DNA of 32,954 nt from Streptomyces sp. YIM 98790 (GTDB taxonomy: Bacteria; Actinomycetota; Actinomycetes; Streptomycetales; Streptomycetaceae). Position numbers and translations under genes: made by a program. Numbering within the stretch: the first letter of the stretch is position 1; each line of letters opens with the position of its first letter. Positions 16,804 through 25,536 of the stretch are shown here, piece after piece. The notes below the pieces were generated by a model that did not search any database, was not told the origin of the DNA, and worked only from the letters and a program-made list of their open reading frames with translations. The stretch lies in contig NZ_WTLH01000043.1 in NCBI RefSeq assembly GCF_011421595.1, positions 1 to 32,954 of the forward strand, written 5' to 3'.

Positions 16804-19617
16804 TCAGCCGGTGGAGCAGTCGGAGCCGTTGAGCGCGAAGGCGGTGGGCGCCGTGTTGGTGCCCTGCCAGCTGGCCAGGAAGCCGAACGAGGCCGTGGCC
16901 CCGGGCGCCAGCCGGGCGTTCCAGGAGGCGCCGGTCACGGTCACCCGGCTGCCGCTCTGGCTGTGGCTGCCGCCCCAGAGCTGGGTGATCTGCTGGCCGT
17001 CCGGGAAGGTGAAGACCAGCTCCCACGGGTCGATCGCGGTGTCGCCGGTGTTGCTGACCCGCACCTCGCCCTGGAAGCCGCCGGGCCATTCGCCGGTCTT
17101 GCTGTAGGCGACGGCGCACGTGCCGTCACCGGTGCCGCCGGTGTCACCTCCCGTGTCACCTCCCGTGTCACCACCGGTGTCTCCGCCGGTGTCCCCGCCG
17201 GTGTCTCCGCCGGTGTCTCCGCCGGTGTCACCACCGGTGTCGCCACCCGTGTCCCCGCCGGTGGTGCCGCCGGTGCTGTCGCCCGGGTCGCCGGGGACGT
17301 CGGTGTCGCCGACGATGACGCCGCGGCCGTTGGTGCCGATGTACACCCGGCCGTGCACCCGCGGGTCACCGGTGATGGCGCCGCCGGTCCAGCCGTACTG
17401 GTGCTGGTCGTCGTTGATCCGGAACCACGTCCGTCCGATGTCGTCCGAACGGTAGATGCCCCGCACACCGTCCACTTCCGCGGAGCTGTACAGCGTGTGG
17501 TACGTCCCACCCGGAGCGCCCTTGCCCAGGCCGATGTTGTCGGCCTTGTCCAGGCCGGCGATCCGGCTCACCGACTGGCCGCCGTCCGTGGACCGCCACA
17601 GCCCGTACGCGCCGCTGTCGCTGCCGCCGGCGATCCACAGGTCGCCCTCGAAGCCCGGCGCGGCCTCCAGGCGGATGTCGCCCTCGGCGGGCAGACCGGA
17701 GGTCACGGTGGCGGTGAAGGTGGCGCCGCCGTCCGTGGAGACGTACAGCGAACCGCCCGCGAAGCCGTAGAAGCGCGAGGGGTCGACCCGGTCCGCGGTG
17801 ATCGCGGCACCGGCCGGAATGCCCTGCGACTGGCTCCAGGAGCTGCCGAAGGTGGTGGTGTAGTGCACCGGCTGGCCCGAGGGGCTCCACAGGAAGCGGC
17901 TGCCGTCGGCCGCCGCGGCGACCGTGCCGCCGCCCGCCTCGCCCGGCGTGGTGCCGGCGAACCAGTTCCGGCCGCCGTCCGTGGAGAACGCGACGGTCGG
18001 CTCCTCGCTGCTGCCCACGTGTTCGCCCACCCGGATCACGTTGTTCGGTGCCAGCTCGGCGAAGTCGATGCTGGTGGTGGTGCCCACGTACGGCGTGGAG
18101 TACATCAGGTCCGGCACGGCGTCGATGTCGGTGTGCCGGAAGCCGCCGATGTCGCCGAGCGCGCTGAGCAGCTGGGCGTCACCGCTGGGCGGGCTGGCCA
18201 GGTCCTTGACCGCGGTCTCCTCCAGGCCCTTGACCATCGGCCGGATGGTGAAGGTCCGGCCGCTGTCCCAGTTGGTGAGTTCGGTGGTGCCGAAGATGGT
18301 GGCGCCGGTGCCGTACATCATCCGGTCCGGGTTGTGCGGGTCGATCTCCAGGCCCTCGGTCATCCAGCCCAGCTTGGGCGAATCCTCCGGCGGCACGGCC
18401 TGCTTGGCGAAGGTCAGCCAGGGCACCGAGGAGTGGTCCAGGGTGTACCGCTTGCTCTTCTCCGGGTAGCTGCTCCACTCCCAGATGGCGGTCCAGTTCT
18501 CGCCGCTGTCCGTGGTGCGGAAGATCTGGGTGTCGGGCCACCACGAGCTGTATCCGGTGACCATCACGGTGCCCGGGTTGGAACGGTCCACGCTCAGGCC
18601 GCTGTAGCCGAAGTAGGTGTCGGCCTCGGCCAGCGGGGAGACGTCCTCCCACGTGCCGGTGGCCGTGTCCAGCCGCCAGACCTGGCCCGCCTCGCCGGCG
18701 TACGGCCCGGGGTTGTCGCTGGTGGCGATGTACAGGTGGCCGGTGCCCTCGTCCAGCACGCCCTTGTGGGGGAGGTATCCCGTCGGCTGGCCGGGCACCG
18801 CCTCCCAGGTCGCGCCGCCGTCCGTGGAGCGGTAGACGCTCTCCTGGAGGTCCGCCACACCCACGTAGATGGTCTGCGTCGGGCTGCCCGGGGAGCCGGT
18901 GGACGGATCGAAGGTGACCCAGACCACACCGATCTCGTCGTTCTCGTAGCCCCACGGATCGTCGGGGTTGAGGATGTAGTCGCCGGGGTTGGGGAAGGAC
19001 GTGACCTCGTTCCAGGTCACGCCGGAGTCGGTGGAGCGCCACAGGCCCTCGCCGCTCGGGGCGCCGAAGTAGAGCACCGAGTTGTCATGGGGGTCGACCG
19101 CCAGGCGCTCGCCCATGCCGCGGCCCGGCATGTTGCCGCCCACCTTGAAGGGCAGTTCGGTGACCTGCCAGGTCTCGCCGCGGTCCCGGGAGCGCCCGAT
19201 GGCGCCGTTGTCCGGGTCCCAGTCATTGGTGTAGGTGCCCAGGGCGGCGTAGACGTTGTCCGGGTCCACCGGGTCGGTGGCCAGCGAGGCGACACCGGTG
19301 TAGCCCCATTCGTCCCAGCCGACCCAGTCGAGCAGCGGTGTCCACTGCTGGCCGGATTCGTCCCACCGGTACGCGCCGCCGATGTCGGTCCGGGCGTAGA
19401 CCAGATCGGGCTCGGTGCGGTTGAAGACGATCGACGGAACGAATCCGCCGCCGTCGATGCGCACGTTTCCCCAGGTGTAGTCCTCCGGGGTGATCGCCGT
19501 GCTCGCGGCGGCTTCGCCGGCGTTTCCGGCAACCGCCAGCGCTCCCGCGGTTCCCAGCAGTCCGGCCGCTAGCGCGGAACCGGCCAGCGCCGCGGTGGCA
19601 GCTTTCCATCTGCGCAC
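16804..19617 (-). CDS. Secreted GH74 xyloglucanase with CBM2 module
   Basis: An extracellular endo-xyloglucanase of 937 residues, cutting the beta-1,4-glucan backbone of plant xyloglucan. A Sec signal peptide (MRRWKAATAALAG... NAGEAAA, about 1-38) leads into two seven-bladed beta-propellers with many STDGG/TTDSG Asp-box-like turns. The catalytic pair is Asp78 in ARTDIGGAYRW (base) and Asp489 in LGDIGGF (acid). A linker with ten GGDT units follows, then a CBM2 cellulose-binding module (834-937), with Cys834/Cys934 as the likely disulfide and several Trp. GTG 19617 is chosen because of AGGAGAGGAG upstream and the clean signal peptide; the open frame reaches a TTG at 19659. A CebR-like operator overlaps its promoter. 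Confidence 0.94.
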   Translation of the reverse strand: MRRWKAATAALAGSALAAGLLGTAGALAVAGNAGEAAASTAITPEDYTWGNVRIDGGGFVPSIVFNRTEPDLVYARTDIGGAYRWDESGQQWTPLLDWVGWDEWGYTGVASLATDPVDPDNVYAALGTYTNDWDPDNGAIGRSRDRGETWQVTELPFKVGGNMPGRGMGERLAVDPHDNSVLYFGAPSGEGLWRSTDSGVTWNEVTSFPNPGDYILNPDDPWGYENDEIGVVWVTFDPSTGSPGSPTQTIYVGVADLQESVYRSTDGGATWEAVPGQPTGYLPHKGVLDEGTGHLYIATSDNPGPYAGEAGQVWRLDTATGTWEDVSPLAEADTYFGYSGLSVDRSNPGTVMVTGYSSWWPDTQIFRTTDSGENWTAIWEWSSYPEKSKRYTLDHSSVPWLTFAKQAVPPEDSPKLGWMTEGLEIDPHNPDRMMYGTGATIFGTTELTNWDSGRTFTIRPMVKGLEETAVKDLASPPSGDAQLLSALGDIGGFRHTDIDAVPDLMYSTPYVGTTTSIDFAELAPNNVIRVGEHVGSSEEPTVAFSTDGGRNWFAGTTPGEAGGGTVAAAADGSRFLWSPSGQPVHYTTTFGSSWSQSQGIPAGAAITADRVDPSRFYGFAGGSLYVSTDGGATFTATVTSGLPAEGDIRLEAAPGFEGDLWIAGGSDSGAYGLWRSTDGGQSVSRIAGLDKADNIGLGKGAPGGTYHTLYSSAEVDGVRGIYRSDDIGRTWFRINDDQHQYGWTGGAITGDPRVHGRVYIGTNGRGVIVGDTDVPGDPGDSTGGTTGGDTGGDTGGDTGGDTGGDTGGDTGGDTGGDTGGDTGGDTGGTGDGTCAVAYSKTGEWPGGFQGEVRVSNTGDTAIDPWELVFTFPDGQQITQLWGGSHSQSGSRVTVTGASWNARLAPGATASFGFLASWQGTNTAPTAFALNGSDCSTG
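17141..17260 (-). repeat. Ten 12-bp tandem repeats encoding the (GGDT)10 linker
   Basis: On the plus strand the unit reads GTGTCNCCNCCN, ten times without interruption, varying only at third codon positions. It links the GH74 and CBM2 modules. The constant protein sequence with varied codons suggests selection on the peptide. Confidence 0.9.
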
Positions 19618-19624
19618 GCGGGCA

Positions 19625-19634
19625 CTCCTCTCCT
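19625..19634 (-). promoter_or_regulatory. Shine-Dalgarno fixing the GH74 start
   Basis: AGGAGAGGAG on the minus strand, seven bases before the GTG at 19617. The TTG at 19659 and ATG at 19650 upstream of it lack such a site. Confidence 0.65.
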
Positions 19635-19678
19635 GACTTCTTGGCCGCATAAGCGGCAAGGGGGGTGGACTGAAAAAA

Positions 19679-19692
19679 CGGGAGCGCTCCCA
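19679..19692. promoter_or_regulatory. CebR-like operator (CGGGAGCGCTCCCA)
   Basis: It matches 13 of 14 positions of TGGGAGCGCTCCCA, the known site of the Streptomyces LacI-family repressor CebR, which releases DNA on binding cellobiose or cellotriose. It covers the expected transcription start of the GH74 gene and touches its -10 box, an ideal place for repression. Confidence 0.8.
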
Positions 19693-19720
19693 CGATGTGC
19701 CGATGAGGTTAACTGTCGAA
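19692..19720 (-). promoter_or_regulatory. Predicted GH74 promoter
   Basis: On the minus strand, TTCGAC (19715-19720) and CATCGT (19692-19697) are separated by 17 bp. Both are imperfect matches, but the spacing is right and the start would fall within the CebR-like site. Confidence 0.5.
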
Positions 19721-19756
19721 CGTTGTTCGCATAAGGGTGTGTCAGAAGGACTTCTG
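19717..19756. repeat. Two perfect inverted repeats in the GH74/GHL10 intergenic region
   Basis: CGAAC-GTT-GTTCG (19717-19729) overlaps the GH74 -35 box, and CAGAAG-GA-CTTCTG (19743-19756) lies 14 bp further on. Both look like small operators and sit in DNA that is AT-richer than its surroundings. They could belong to either divergent gene. Confidence 0.55.
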
Positions 19757-19873
19757 CGAGGTTTTGTTGATAGAGCTGATCAAGAAAGGGGCCGAACATC
19801 GGATCAGATGTGCGGAGTGCGGTGACCCCGAAAGCGGGGCATAACCAGGGAACGAGCAGATCAGGGGCACTGC

Positions 19874-21172
19874 ATGGGACGTATGACACGCCGGACCTTC
19901 ACTCTTGCCACAGCCGGGACCCTCGCCGGTTTCCTGGCCTTGCGGCAGGCCGAGGCCGACTCCGCCGCCTATGGTCCGGCCGGTGAAGGCGGTGGCGTGG
20001 CGGCCGGGCGGGCGGCGGCCCGCGACGGACTGCGCGGCACGTGGATCTCCACGGTCGGAAACCTGGACTGGCCCTCGGGGCCGGGACTGCCCCCGGCCGA
20101 GGCCCGGCAGGAGCTGTCCGGGCTGCTGGACGAGGCCGTGCGGTACCGGCTGAACGCCGTCTTCCTCCAGGTCAGGCCGACCGCGGACGCCTTCTGGCCG
20201 TCACCGCACGAGCCCTGGTCGGCCTGGCTGACCGGTACCCAGGGCAAGGACCCGGGCTGGGACCCGCTGGACTTCGCGGTGCGCGCGGCGCACGACCGCG
20301 GGCTGGAGCTGCACGCCTGGTTCAACCCCTACCGGATCGCGCTGCACGACGACCCCTCCCGGCTGGCCGCGGAGCACCCGGCGCGGCGGCAGCCGGAGTG
20401 GGTGGTCAGCTACGGCGGCCGGCTGTACTTCAACCCGGGCATCCCCGAGGTCCGCCGGCATGTGCAGAACGCCATGCTGCACGCGGTGGAGAACTACCCG
20501 GTCGACGGCGTGCACTTCGACGACTACTTCTACCCGTACCCGGTGCAGGGCGAGACCTTCGACGACGACGCGGCCTTCGCCCGCCACGGCGGGACGTTCA
20601 CGGACCGGGGCGACTGGCGCCGGGAGAACGTGAACCTGCTGATCAGGGAGGTGCAGCAGCGGGTGCGCGAGGTCCGGCCCGGGGCGGTGTTCGGGGTCAG
20701 CCCGTTCGGCATCTGGCGCAACAGCGGCACCGATCCGAAGGGCTCGCGGACCAGCGGCCTGCAGACCTACGACGACCTCTACGCCGACACCCGGCGCTGG
20801 GTGCGCGAGGGCCGGCTGGACTATGTGCTGCCGCAGGTCTACTGGCACATCGGCCACTCCGCCGCCGACTACGCCGAGCTGGTGCCCTGGTGGTCGGCGG
20901 TGGCCGAGGGCACCGGGGTGCGGCTGTACATCGGGGAGGCGCTGTACAAGGTGGGGGACCCGGCGCAGCCCGAGCAGTGGAGCGATCCGGCGGAGCTCTC
21001 CCGCCATCTCACCTTCTGCCGGGACCATCCCCAGGTGGCGGGCCATGTGTTCTTCTCGGCCGCCAAGGTGGCGGCCGACCCGCTGGGCGCGATGAGCCGG
21101 GTCCGCGAGGATCACTACCAGGAGCCGGCGGCGTCGTCCGCCGCGGCCCGTGAGGATACCCCGGGCCGGTGA
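19874..21172 (+). CDS. Tat-exported glycoside hydrolase-like family 10 (GHL10) protein
   Basis: A 432-residue protein of the GHL10/DUF187 family, TIM-barrel glycosidases related to E. coli YngK. A twin-arginine signal (MTRRTFTLATAGTLAGFLAL, then AEA cleavage near residue 28) indicates folded export. Family landmarks are GTWISTVGNLDWPS (55-69), VFLQVRPTADAFWPS, LHAWFNPYR (146-154) and VDGVHFDDYFYPYP (210-223), whose Asp216/Asp217 are likely active-site acids. The substrate is not known; related enzymes are linked to cell-wall or bacterial glycans. ATG 19874 has AGGGG at 19863-19867; ATG 19883 is an alternative. It is divergent from GH74 across 256 bp containing a CebR-like operator. Confidence 0.87.
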   Translation: MGRMTRRTFTLATAGTLAGFLALRQAEADSAAYGPAGEGGGVAAGRAAARDGLRGTWISTVGNLDWPSGPGLPPAEARQELSGLLDEAVRYRLNAVFLQVRPTADAFWPSPHEPWSAWLTGTQGKDPGWDPLDFAVRAAHDRGLELHAWFNPYRIALHDDPSRLAAEHPARRQPEWVVSYGGRLYFNPGIPEVRRHVQNAMLHAVENYPVDGVHFDDYFYPYPVQGETFDDDAAFARHGGTFTDRGDWRRENVNLLIREVQQRVREVRPGAVFGVSPFGIWRNSGTDPKGSRTSGLQTYDDLYADTRRWVREGRLDYVLPQVYWHIGHSAADYAELVPWWSAVAEGTGVRLYIGEALYKVGDPAQPEQWSDPAELSRHLTFCRDHPQVAGHVFFSAAKVAADPLGAMSRVREDHYQEPAASSAAAREDTPGR

Positions 21173-21206
21173 GCCGACGCCGCCGGCCGGCTCCGCGCGC
21201 TTCCGG

Positions 21207-21395
21207 TCAGGCGCCGCCGGTCTTCACCTCGGAGTCCGGGCCCGGGTAGAGCACGCTTTCATGCCCCTGGTCGTCGCGGACCCGATAGGGCGGCTCGCCG
21301 TTCTTTCCCATGACTTCGACGATCTCCGCCACCCGGTCCTTCTGGCCCACCGTACGGCCGTGGGTGACCACCTTGTCGCCCGTCTTGGCATGCAT
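21207..21395 (-). CDS. DUF1918 domain protein
   Basis: A 62-residue single-domain protein: MHAKTGDKVVTHGRTVGQ, then AEIVEVMGKNGEPPYRVRDDQGHE and a VLYPGPDSEV ending. DUF1918 is a small beta-barrel (SH3-like) domain common in actinobacteria with no defined function. ATG 21395 has GGAGG seven bases upstream. A longer open frame to 21683 has no further support. It is convergent with the GHL10 gene and divergent from the phosphatase-like gene. Confidence 0.85.
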   Translation of the reverse strand: MHAKTGDKVVTHGRTVGQKDRVAEIVEVMGKNGEPPYRVRDDQGHESVLYPGPDSEVKTGGA

Positions 21396-21441
21396 GGGCA
21401 GCCCTCCTGATTGCTGGTGCCATTCAGCTCGTGCCACCACC

Positions 21442-21447
21442 ATTTTA
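21442..21447 (-). promoter_or_regulatory. Possible -10 box TAAAAT for the DUF1918 gene
   Basis: TAAAAT on the minus strand, inside the inverted repeat CCAT-TTT-ATGG (21440-21450), about 46 bp before the ATG at 21395. It is conspicuously AT-rich for this genome. No clear -35 is seen. Confidence 0.35.
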
Positions 21448-21591
21448 TGGCGGATGAGGTATTTGGGCCGTTGCTGTTGCTCCGGGTGTCTTCCTCCTGC
21501 ATGGGTGCGGTATACACCCGCTGTCTGTGCCCGCCACGGGAAATTTCGCAAGAACTCACGTACGACCGTGGTGCCGCAGGTCAGCCGCTCG

Positions 21592-21597
21592 TACGCT
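21592..21597 (+). promoter_or_regulatory. -10 box TACGCT for the phosphatase-like gene
   Basis: TACGCT fits TANNNT and ends six bases before the ATG at 21604, again suggesting a leaderless transcript. No SD is seen before this ATG. Confidence 0.4.
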
Positions 21598-21603
21598 GTG
21601 CCC

Positions 21604-22164
21604 ATGCTGGTCACGCTGGTCGCGGCGGCCCGCAGCTCCCCGCTGCTGGATCTCCGCTTCGGTGACGACCGCCCGCTGGACATGGCCGGCTGGCAGGCCG
21701 TCGAGCGGGCGCTGCCGGTGCTCGCCCCGCTGGCCGCTGCCGAGCTCCGCTACTGCTCGCCCACGCCCTGCGCCCGGCAGACCGGTGATGTGCTGGGACT
21801 GGCGCCGCTGGCCCAGCCCGCGCTGCGCGAGTGCGACATGGGCCGCTGGAGCGGGCTGACGCTGCGCGAGGTCACCGCCCGGGAGCCCGCCGCGGTGGAC
21901 GCCTGGTACAGCGATCCCCGTTCCGCGCCGCACGGCGGTGAGCCGCTGGTCGCCTTCGTGGCCCGTGTGGGCAACTGGCTGGACACCCGCCCGGTGGGGC
22001 AGGACGGCTGGATCGTGGCCGTCACCGAGGCCGCGGTGATCCGTGCCGCCATGCTGTATGTGCTCAAGGCGCCGCCCCAGGCCTACTGGCGGACCGAGGT
22101 GCACCCGCTGTCCGTGGTCAGCATCAGCGGCACCAGCGGCCGCTGGAACCTGCGCCTGGGCTGA
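21604..22164 (+). CDS. Degenerate histidine-phosphatase-fold protein
   Basis: A 186-residue protein with the layout of the histidine phosphatase (phosphoglycerate mutase-like) superfamily. It has an N-terminal strand MLVTLVAAARSS, YCSPTPCARQTGDVLGL (50-66), LRECDMGRWSGLTLREV (74-90) and WIVAVTEAAVIRAAMLYVL (136-154). The defining RHG motif is replaced by Ala-Ala-Arg (8-10), and the second catalytic histidine (normally SHGGVIR) by Thr141-Glu-Ala. It is therefore unlikely to be a phosphatase through the usual phosphohistidine route, and may bind a ligand or protein instead. It starts at ATG 21604 and lies 106 bp before argC. Confidence 0.75.
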   Translation: MLVTLVAAARSSPLLDLRFGDDRPLDMAGWQAVERALPVLAPLAAAELRYCSPTPCARQTGDVLGLAPLAQPALRECDMGRWSGLTLREVTAREPAAVDAWYSDPRSAPHGGEPLVAFVARVGNWLDTRPVGQDGWIVAVTEAAVIRAAMLYVLKAPPQAYWRTEVHPLSVVSISGTSGRWNLRLG

Positions 22165-22200
22165 GCGCGCCCGGCCGACGCCGCCGCGGGCCCGGTACGG

Positions 22201-22252
22201 ACCATTGCATGATCCTTCCAATGGCCGTATAGTTATGCCATCGAGTGCATGA
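22201..22252 (+). promoter_or_regulatory. argC promoter with ARG-box operators
   Basis: TTGCAT (22205-22210) and TATAGT (22228-22233) are spaced by exactly 17 bp. The region is unusually AT-rich, and ATTGCATGATCC and TTATGCCATCGAGTGCATGA resemble ArgR half-sites built around TGCAT. One covers the -35 box, the other the transcription start. ArgR with arginine would block argCJBDR. Confidence 0.75.
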
Positions 22253-23299
<1,047 letters not shown>

Positions 23300-23301
23300 A
23301 C

Positions 23302-23329
23302 GCCGGCCCCGGCACCCCGGGCGGCCGGC
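23302..23329 (+). terminator. Possible weak hairpin between argC and argJ
   Basis: GCCGGCC (23302-23308) and GGCCGGC (23323-23329), two bases after the argC stop and followed by a pyrimidine-rich stretch. It may attenuate or protect the argC part of the mRNA, but it is not strong. Confidence 0.3.
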
Positions 23330-23402
23330 CCCCTTTCCTCACCCTCCGGCCCGGCACTCCGGACCGGCACCCCCCTTCCGCACTCCCGAACGGAGATCCG
23401 CA

Positions 23403-24554
23403 GTGAGCGTGACGGCAGCGCAGGGATTCACGGCCGCGGGCATCGCGGCCGGAATCAAGGAGAACGGCAGCCCCGACCTGGCCCTGGTGGTCAACAACGG
23501 GCCCCGCCGTGCCGCCGCCGGCGTCTTCACCGCCAACCGGGTCAAGGCCGCGCCGGTGATCTGGTCCGAGCAGGTGCTCAAGGGCGGCGAGGTCACCGCG
23601 GTCGTCCTCAACTCCGGCGGCGCCAACGCCTGCACCGGACCGCTCGGCTTCCAGGACACCCACGCCACGGCCGAGAAGGCCGCCGAGGTGCTGGGCCACA
23701 ACGCCGGCGAGATCGCCGTGGCGTCCACCGGGCTGATCGGTGTCCGGCTGCCCATGGACAAGCTGCTGCCGGGCATCGCGGAGGCCGCCGCCCGGCTCTC
23801 CCCGCACGCCGGGGAGAAGGCCGCCATCGCCATCAAGACCACCGACACCGTGCACAAGACCGCGGTCGGCGGGGGAGAGGGCTGGACGGTGGGCGGCATG
23901 GCCAAGGGCGCCGGCATGCTCGCCCCGGGCCTGGCCACCATGCTCTGCGTGCTCACCACCGACGCCGACCTGGACCCGGCCGCCCTCGACAAGGCGCTGC
24001 GCGAGGCCACCCGGGTCACCTTCGACCGGGTCGACTCCGACGGCTGCCTGTCCACCAACGACACCGTGCTGCTGCTGGCCTCCGGCGCCTCCGGTGTCAC
24101 CCCGGACCACCACGAGTTCACCGCCGCGGTCACCGCGGTCTGCGCGGACCTCGCCCGGCAGCTGGTCGCCGACGCCGAGGGCGCCTCCAAGGACATCAGG
24201 ATCGAGATCACCGGCGCCGCCTCCGAGGACGACGCGGTGACGGTCGGCCGGGCCATCGCCCGTTCCAACCTCTTCAAGTGCGCGGTGCACGGCGAGGACC
24301 CGAACTGGGGCCGGGTGCTCTCCGCGATCGGCACCACCGACGCGGTCTTCGAACCGGACCGGCTGAGCGTCGCCATCAACGGCGTCTGGGTCTGCCGCGA
24401 CGGCAGCACCGGCGAGGACCGGGGACTGGTCGACATGCGCTTCCGGGAAGTGCACGTGGTCGCCGATCTGGCGGCCGGCGACCACACCGCCACCGTCTGG
24501 ACCAACGACCTGACCGCCGACTACGTCCACGAGAACAGCGCCTACTCCTCATGA
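23403..24554 (+). CDS. argJ: Bifunctional glutamate N-acetyltransferase/ornithine acetyltransferase
   Basis: ArgJ moves the acetyl group from N-acetylornithine to glutamate, recycling acetate (and may also use acetyl-CoA). The 383-residue precursor self-cleaves before the nucleophilic Thr179 in [17 protein letters not shown], giving alpha and beta chains. Conserved [10 protein letters not shown] (70-79) and the C-terminal [14 protein letters not shown] are present. GTG 23403 follows GGAG at 23393-23396. Its stop overlaps the argB ATG (ATGA, 24551-24554), so the two are coupled. Confidence 0.95.
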   Translation: MSVTAAQGFTAAGIAAGIKENGSPDLALVVNNGPRRAAAGVFTANRVKAAPVIWSEQVLKGGEVTAVVLNSGGANACTGPLGFQDTHATAEKAAEVLGHNAGEIAVASTGLIGVRLPMDKLLPGIAEAAARLSPHAGEKAAIAIKTTDTVHKTAVGGGEGWTVGGMAKGAGMLAPGLATMLCVLTTDADLDPAALDKALREATRVTFDRVDSDGCLSTNDTVLLLASGASGVTPDHHEFTAAVTAVCADLARQLVADAEGASKDIRIEITGAASEDDAVTVGRAIARSNLFKCAVHGEDPNWGRVLSAIGTTDAVFEPDRLSVAINGVWVCRDGSTGEDRGLVDMRFREVHVVADLAAGDHTATVWTNDLTADYVHENSAYSS

Positions 24555-25525
24555 GCATCAGCCGGCACGACGCCGAACACACCGCCGAGCACACCGCCGG
24601 ACCGGCGACGGGAAACCGGACCGCCCGCAGGCACACCGCACTGCCCAAGGCCAGAATCCTGATCGAGGCCCTGCCCTGGCTGACCCGCCACCACGGCAGG
24701 ACCGTGGTCGTCAAGTTCGGCGGCAACGCCATGGTCGACGAGGAGCTCAAGGCGGCCTTCGCCCAGGACGTGGTCTTCCTGCGCCACGCCGGACTGCGCC
24801 CGGTGGTGGTGCACGGCGGCGGCCCGCAGATCAACGCCCAGCTGGACCGGCTCGGCCTGGAGTCCACCTTCACCGCCGGACTCCGGGTGACCAGCCCGGA
24901 GACCATGGACGTGGTCCGCATGGTGCTGGCCGGCCAGGTCCAGCGCGAACTGGTCGGCCTGCTCAACCGGCACGGCCCGCTGGCCGTCGGGATGACCGGC
25001 GAGGACGCCCGCCTGATGACCGCCACCAAGCGGTGGGCCGAGGTGGACGGCGAACGCGTGGACATCGGCCGGGTCGGCGAGGTCACCGCCATCGACACCG
25101 GCGCGGTGCAGGCCCTGCTGGACGACGGCCGGATCCCGGTCATCTCCTCCATCGCCCGCAGCATGGACGACGACCACGTCTACAACGTCAACGCCGACAC
25201 CGCCGCGGCCGCGCTGGCCGCCGCGCTGGGCGCCGAGACGCTGATGGTGCTCACCGATGTCGAGGGCCTGTACGCCAACTGGCCGGAGAGCGACGAGGTG
25301 ATCAGCGAGCTCACCGCCAAGCAGCTCGAAGCGCTGCTGCCCGAGCTGTCCAGCGGCATGGTGCCCAAGATGGAGGGCTGCCTGCACGCGGTCCGCAACG
25401 GAGTGCGCACCGCCCGCGTCATCGACGGGCGCGTTCCGCACTCGATTCTGCTGGAGATCTTCACGGACGAGGGCATCGGCACGATGGTCGTGCCGGACGA
25501 CGTGCCCGGCGGCCCGGCGGCCTGA
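24551..25525 (+). CDS. argB: N-acetylglutamate kinase
   Basis: Phosphorylates N-acetylglutamate with ATP, usually the arginine-inhibited step. The 324-residue amino-acid-kinase-fold protein has [10 protein letters not shown] (52-61), [10 protein letters not shown] (85-94) and the C-terminal [13 protein letters not shown] segment. The N-terminal 30 residues ([12 protein letters not shown] repeat, Arg/Thr-rich) are longer and less conserved than usual; the family core begins at [14 protein letters not shown]. Start ATG 24551 overlaps the argJ stop. An SD for argD overlaps the end of this gene. Confidence 0.95.
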   Translation: MSISRHDAEHTAEHTAGPATGNRTARRHTALPKARILIEALPWLTRHHGRTVVVKFGGNAMVDEELKAAFAQDVVFLRHAGLRPVVVHGGGPQINAQLDRLGLESTFTAGLRVTSPETMDVVRMVLAGQVQRELVGLLNRHGPLAVGMTGEDARLMTATKRWAEVDGERVDIGRVGEVTAIDTGAVQALLDDGRIPVISSIARSMDDDHVYNVNADTAAAALAAALGAETLMVLTDVEGLYANWPESDEVISELTAKQLEALLPELSSGMVPKMEGCLHAVRNGVRTARVIDGRVPHSILLEIFTDEGIGTMVVPDDVPGGPAA

Positions 25526-25536
25526 GGAGGGGCAGC

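Noticed and set aside
17141..17260. CRISPR-like periodic repeat
   Set aside because: The 12-bp units are contiguous, without spacers, in frame and encode GGDT linkers.
16369..19572. 1067-residue plus-strand open frame antisense to GH74, with GVSAGV/GVTTGV-like repeats
   Set aside because: Shadow of the GH74 gene and its repeat linker in GC-rich DNA; no domain or SD, and the opposite strand has full catalytic motifs.
21503..21519. GGGTG/CACCC inverted repeat around GTATAC
   Set aside because: Short arms and no clear relation to a promoter; recorded only as a weak possible operator.
21396..21683. Longer DUF1918 protein, or an overlapping alternative frame with a WWWHELN stretch
   Set aside because: The DUF1918 domain and a well-placed SD fix the start at 21395; the other frame has no family support and overlaps the promoter region.
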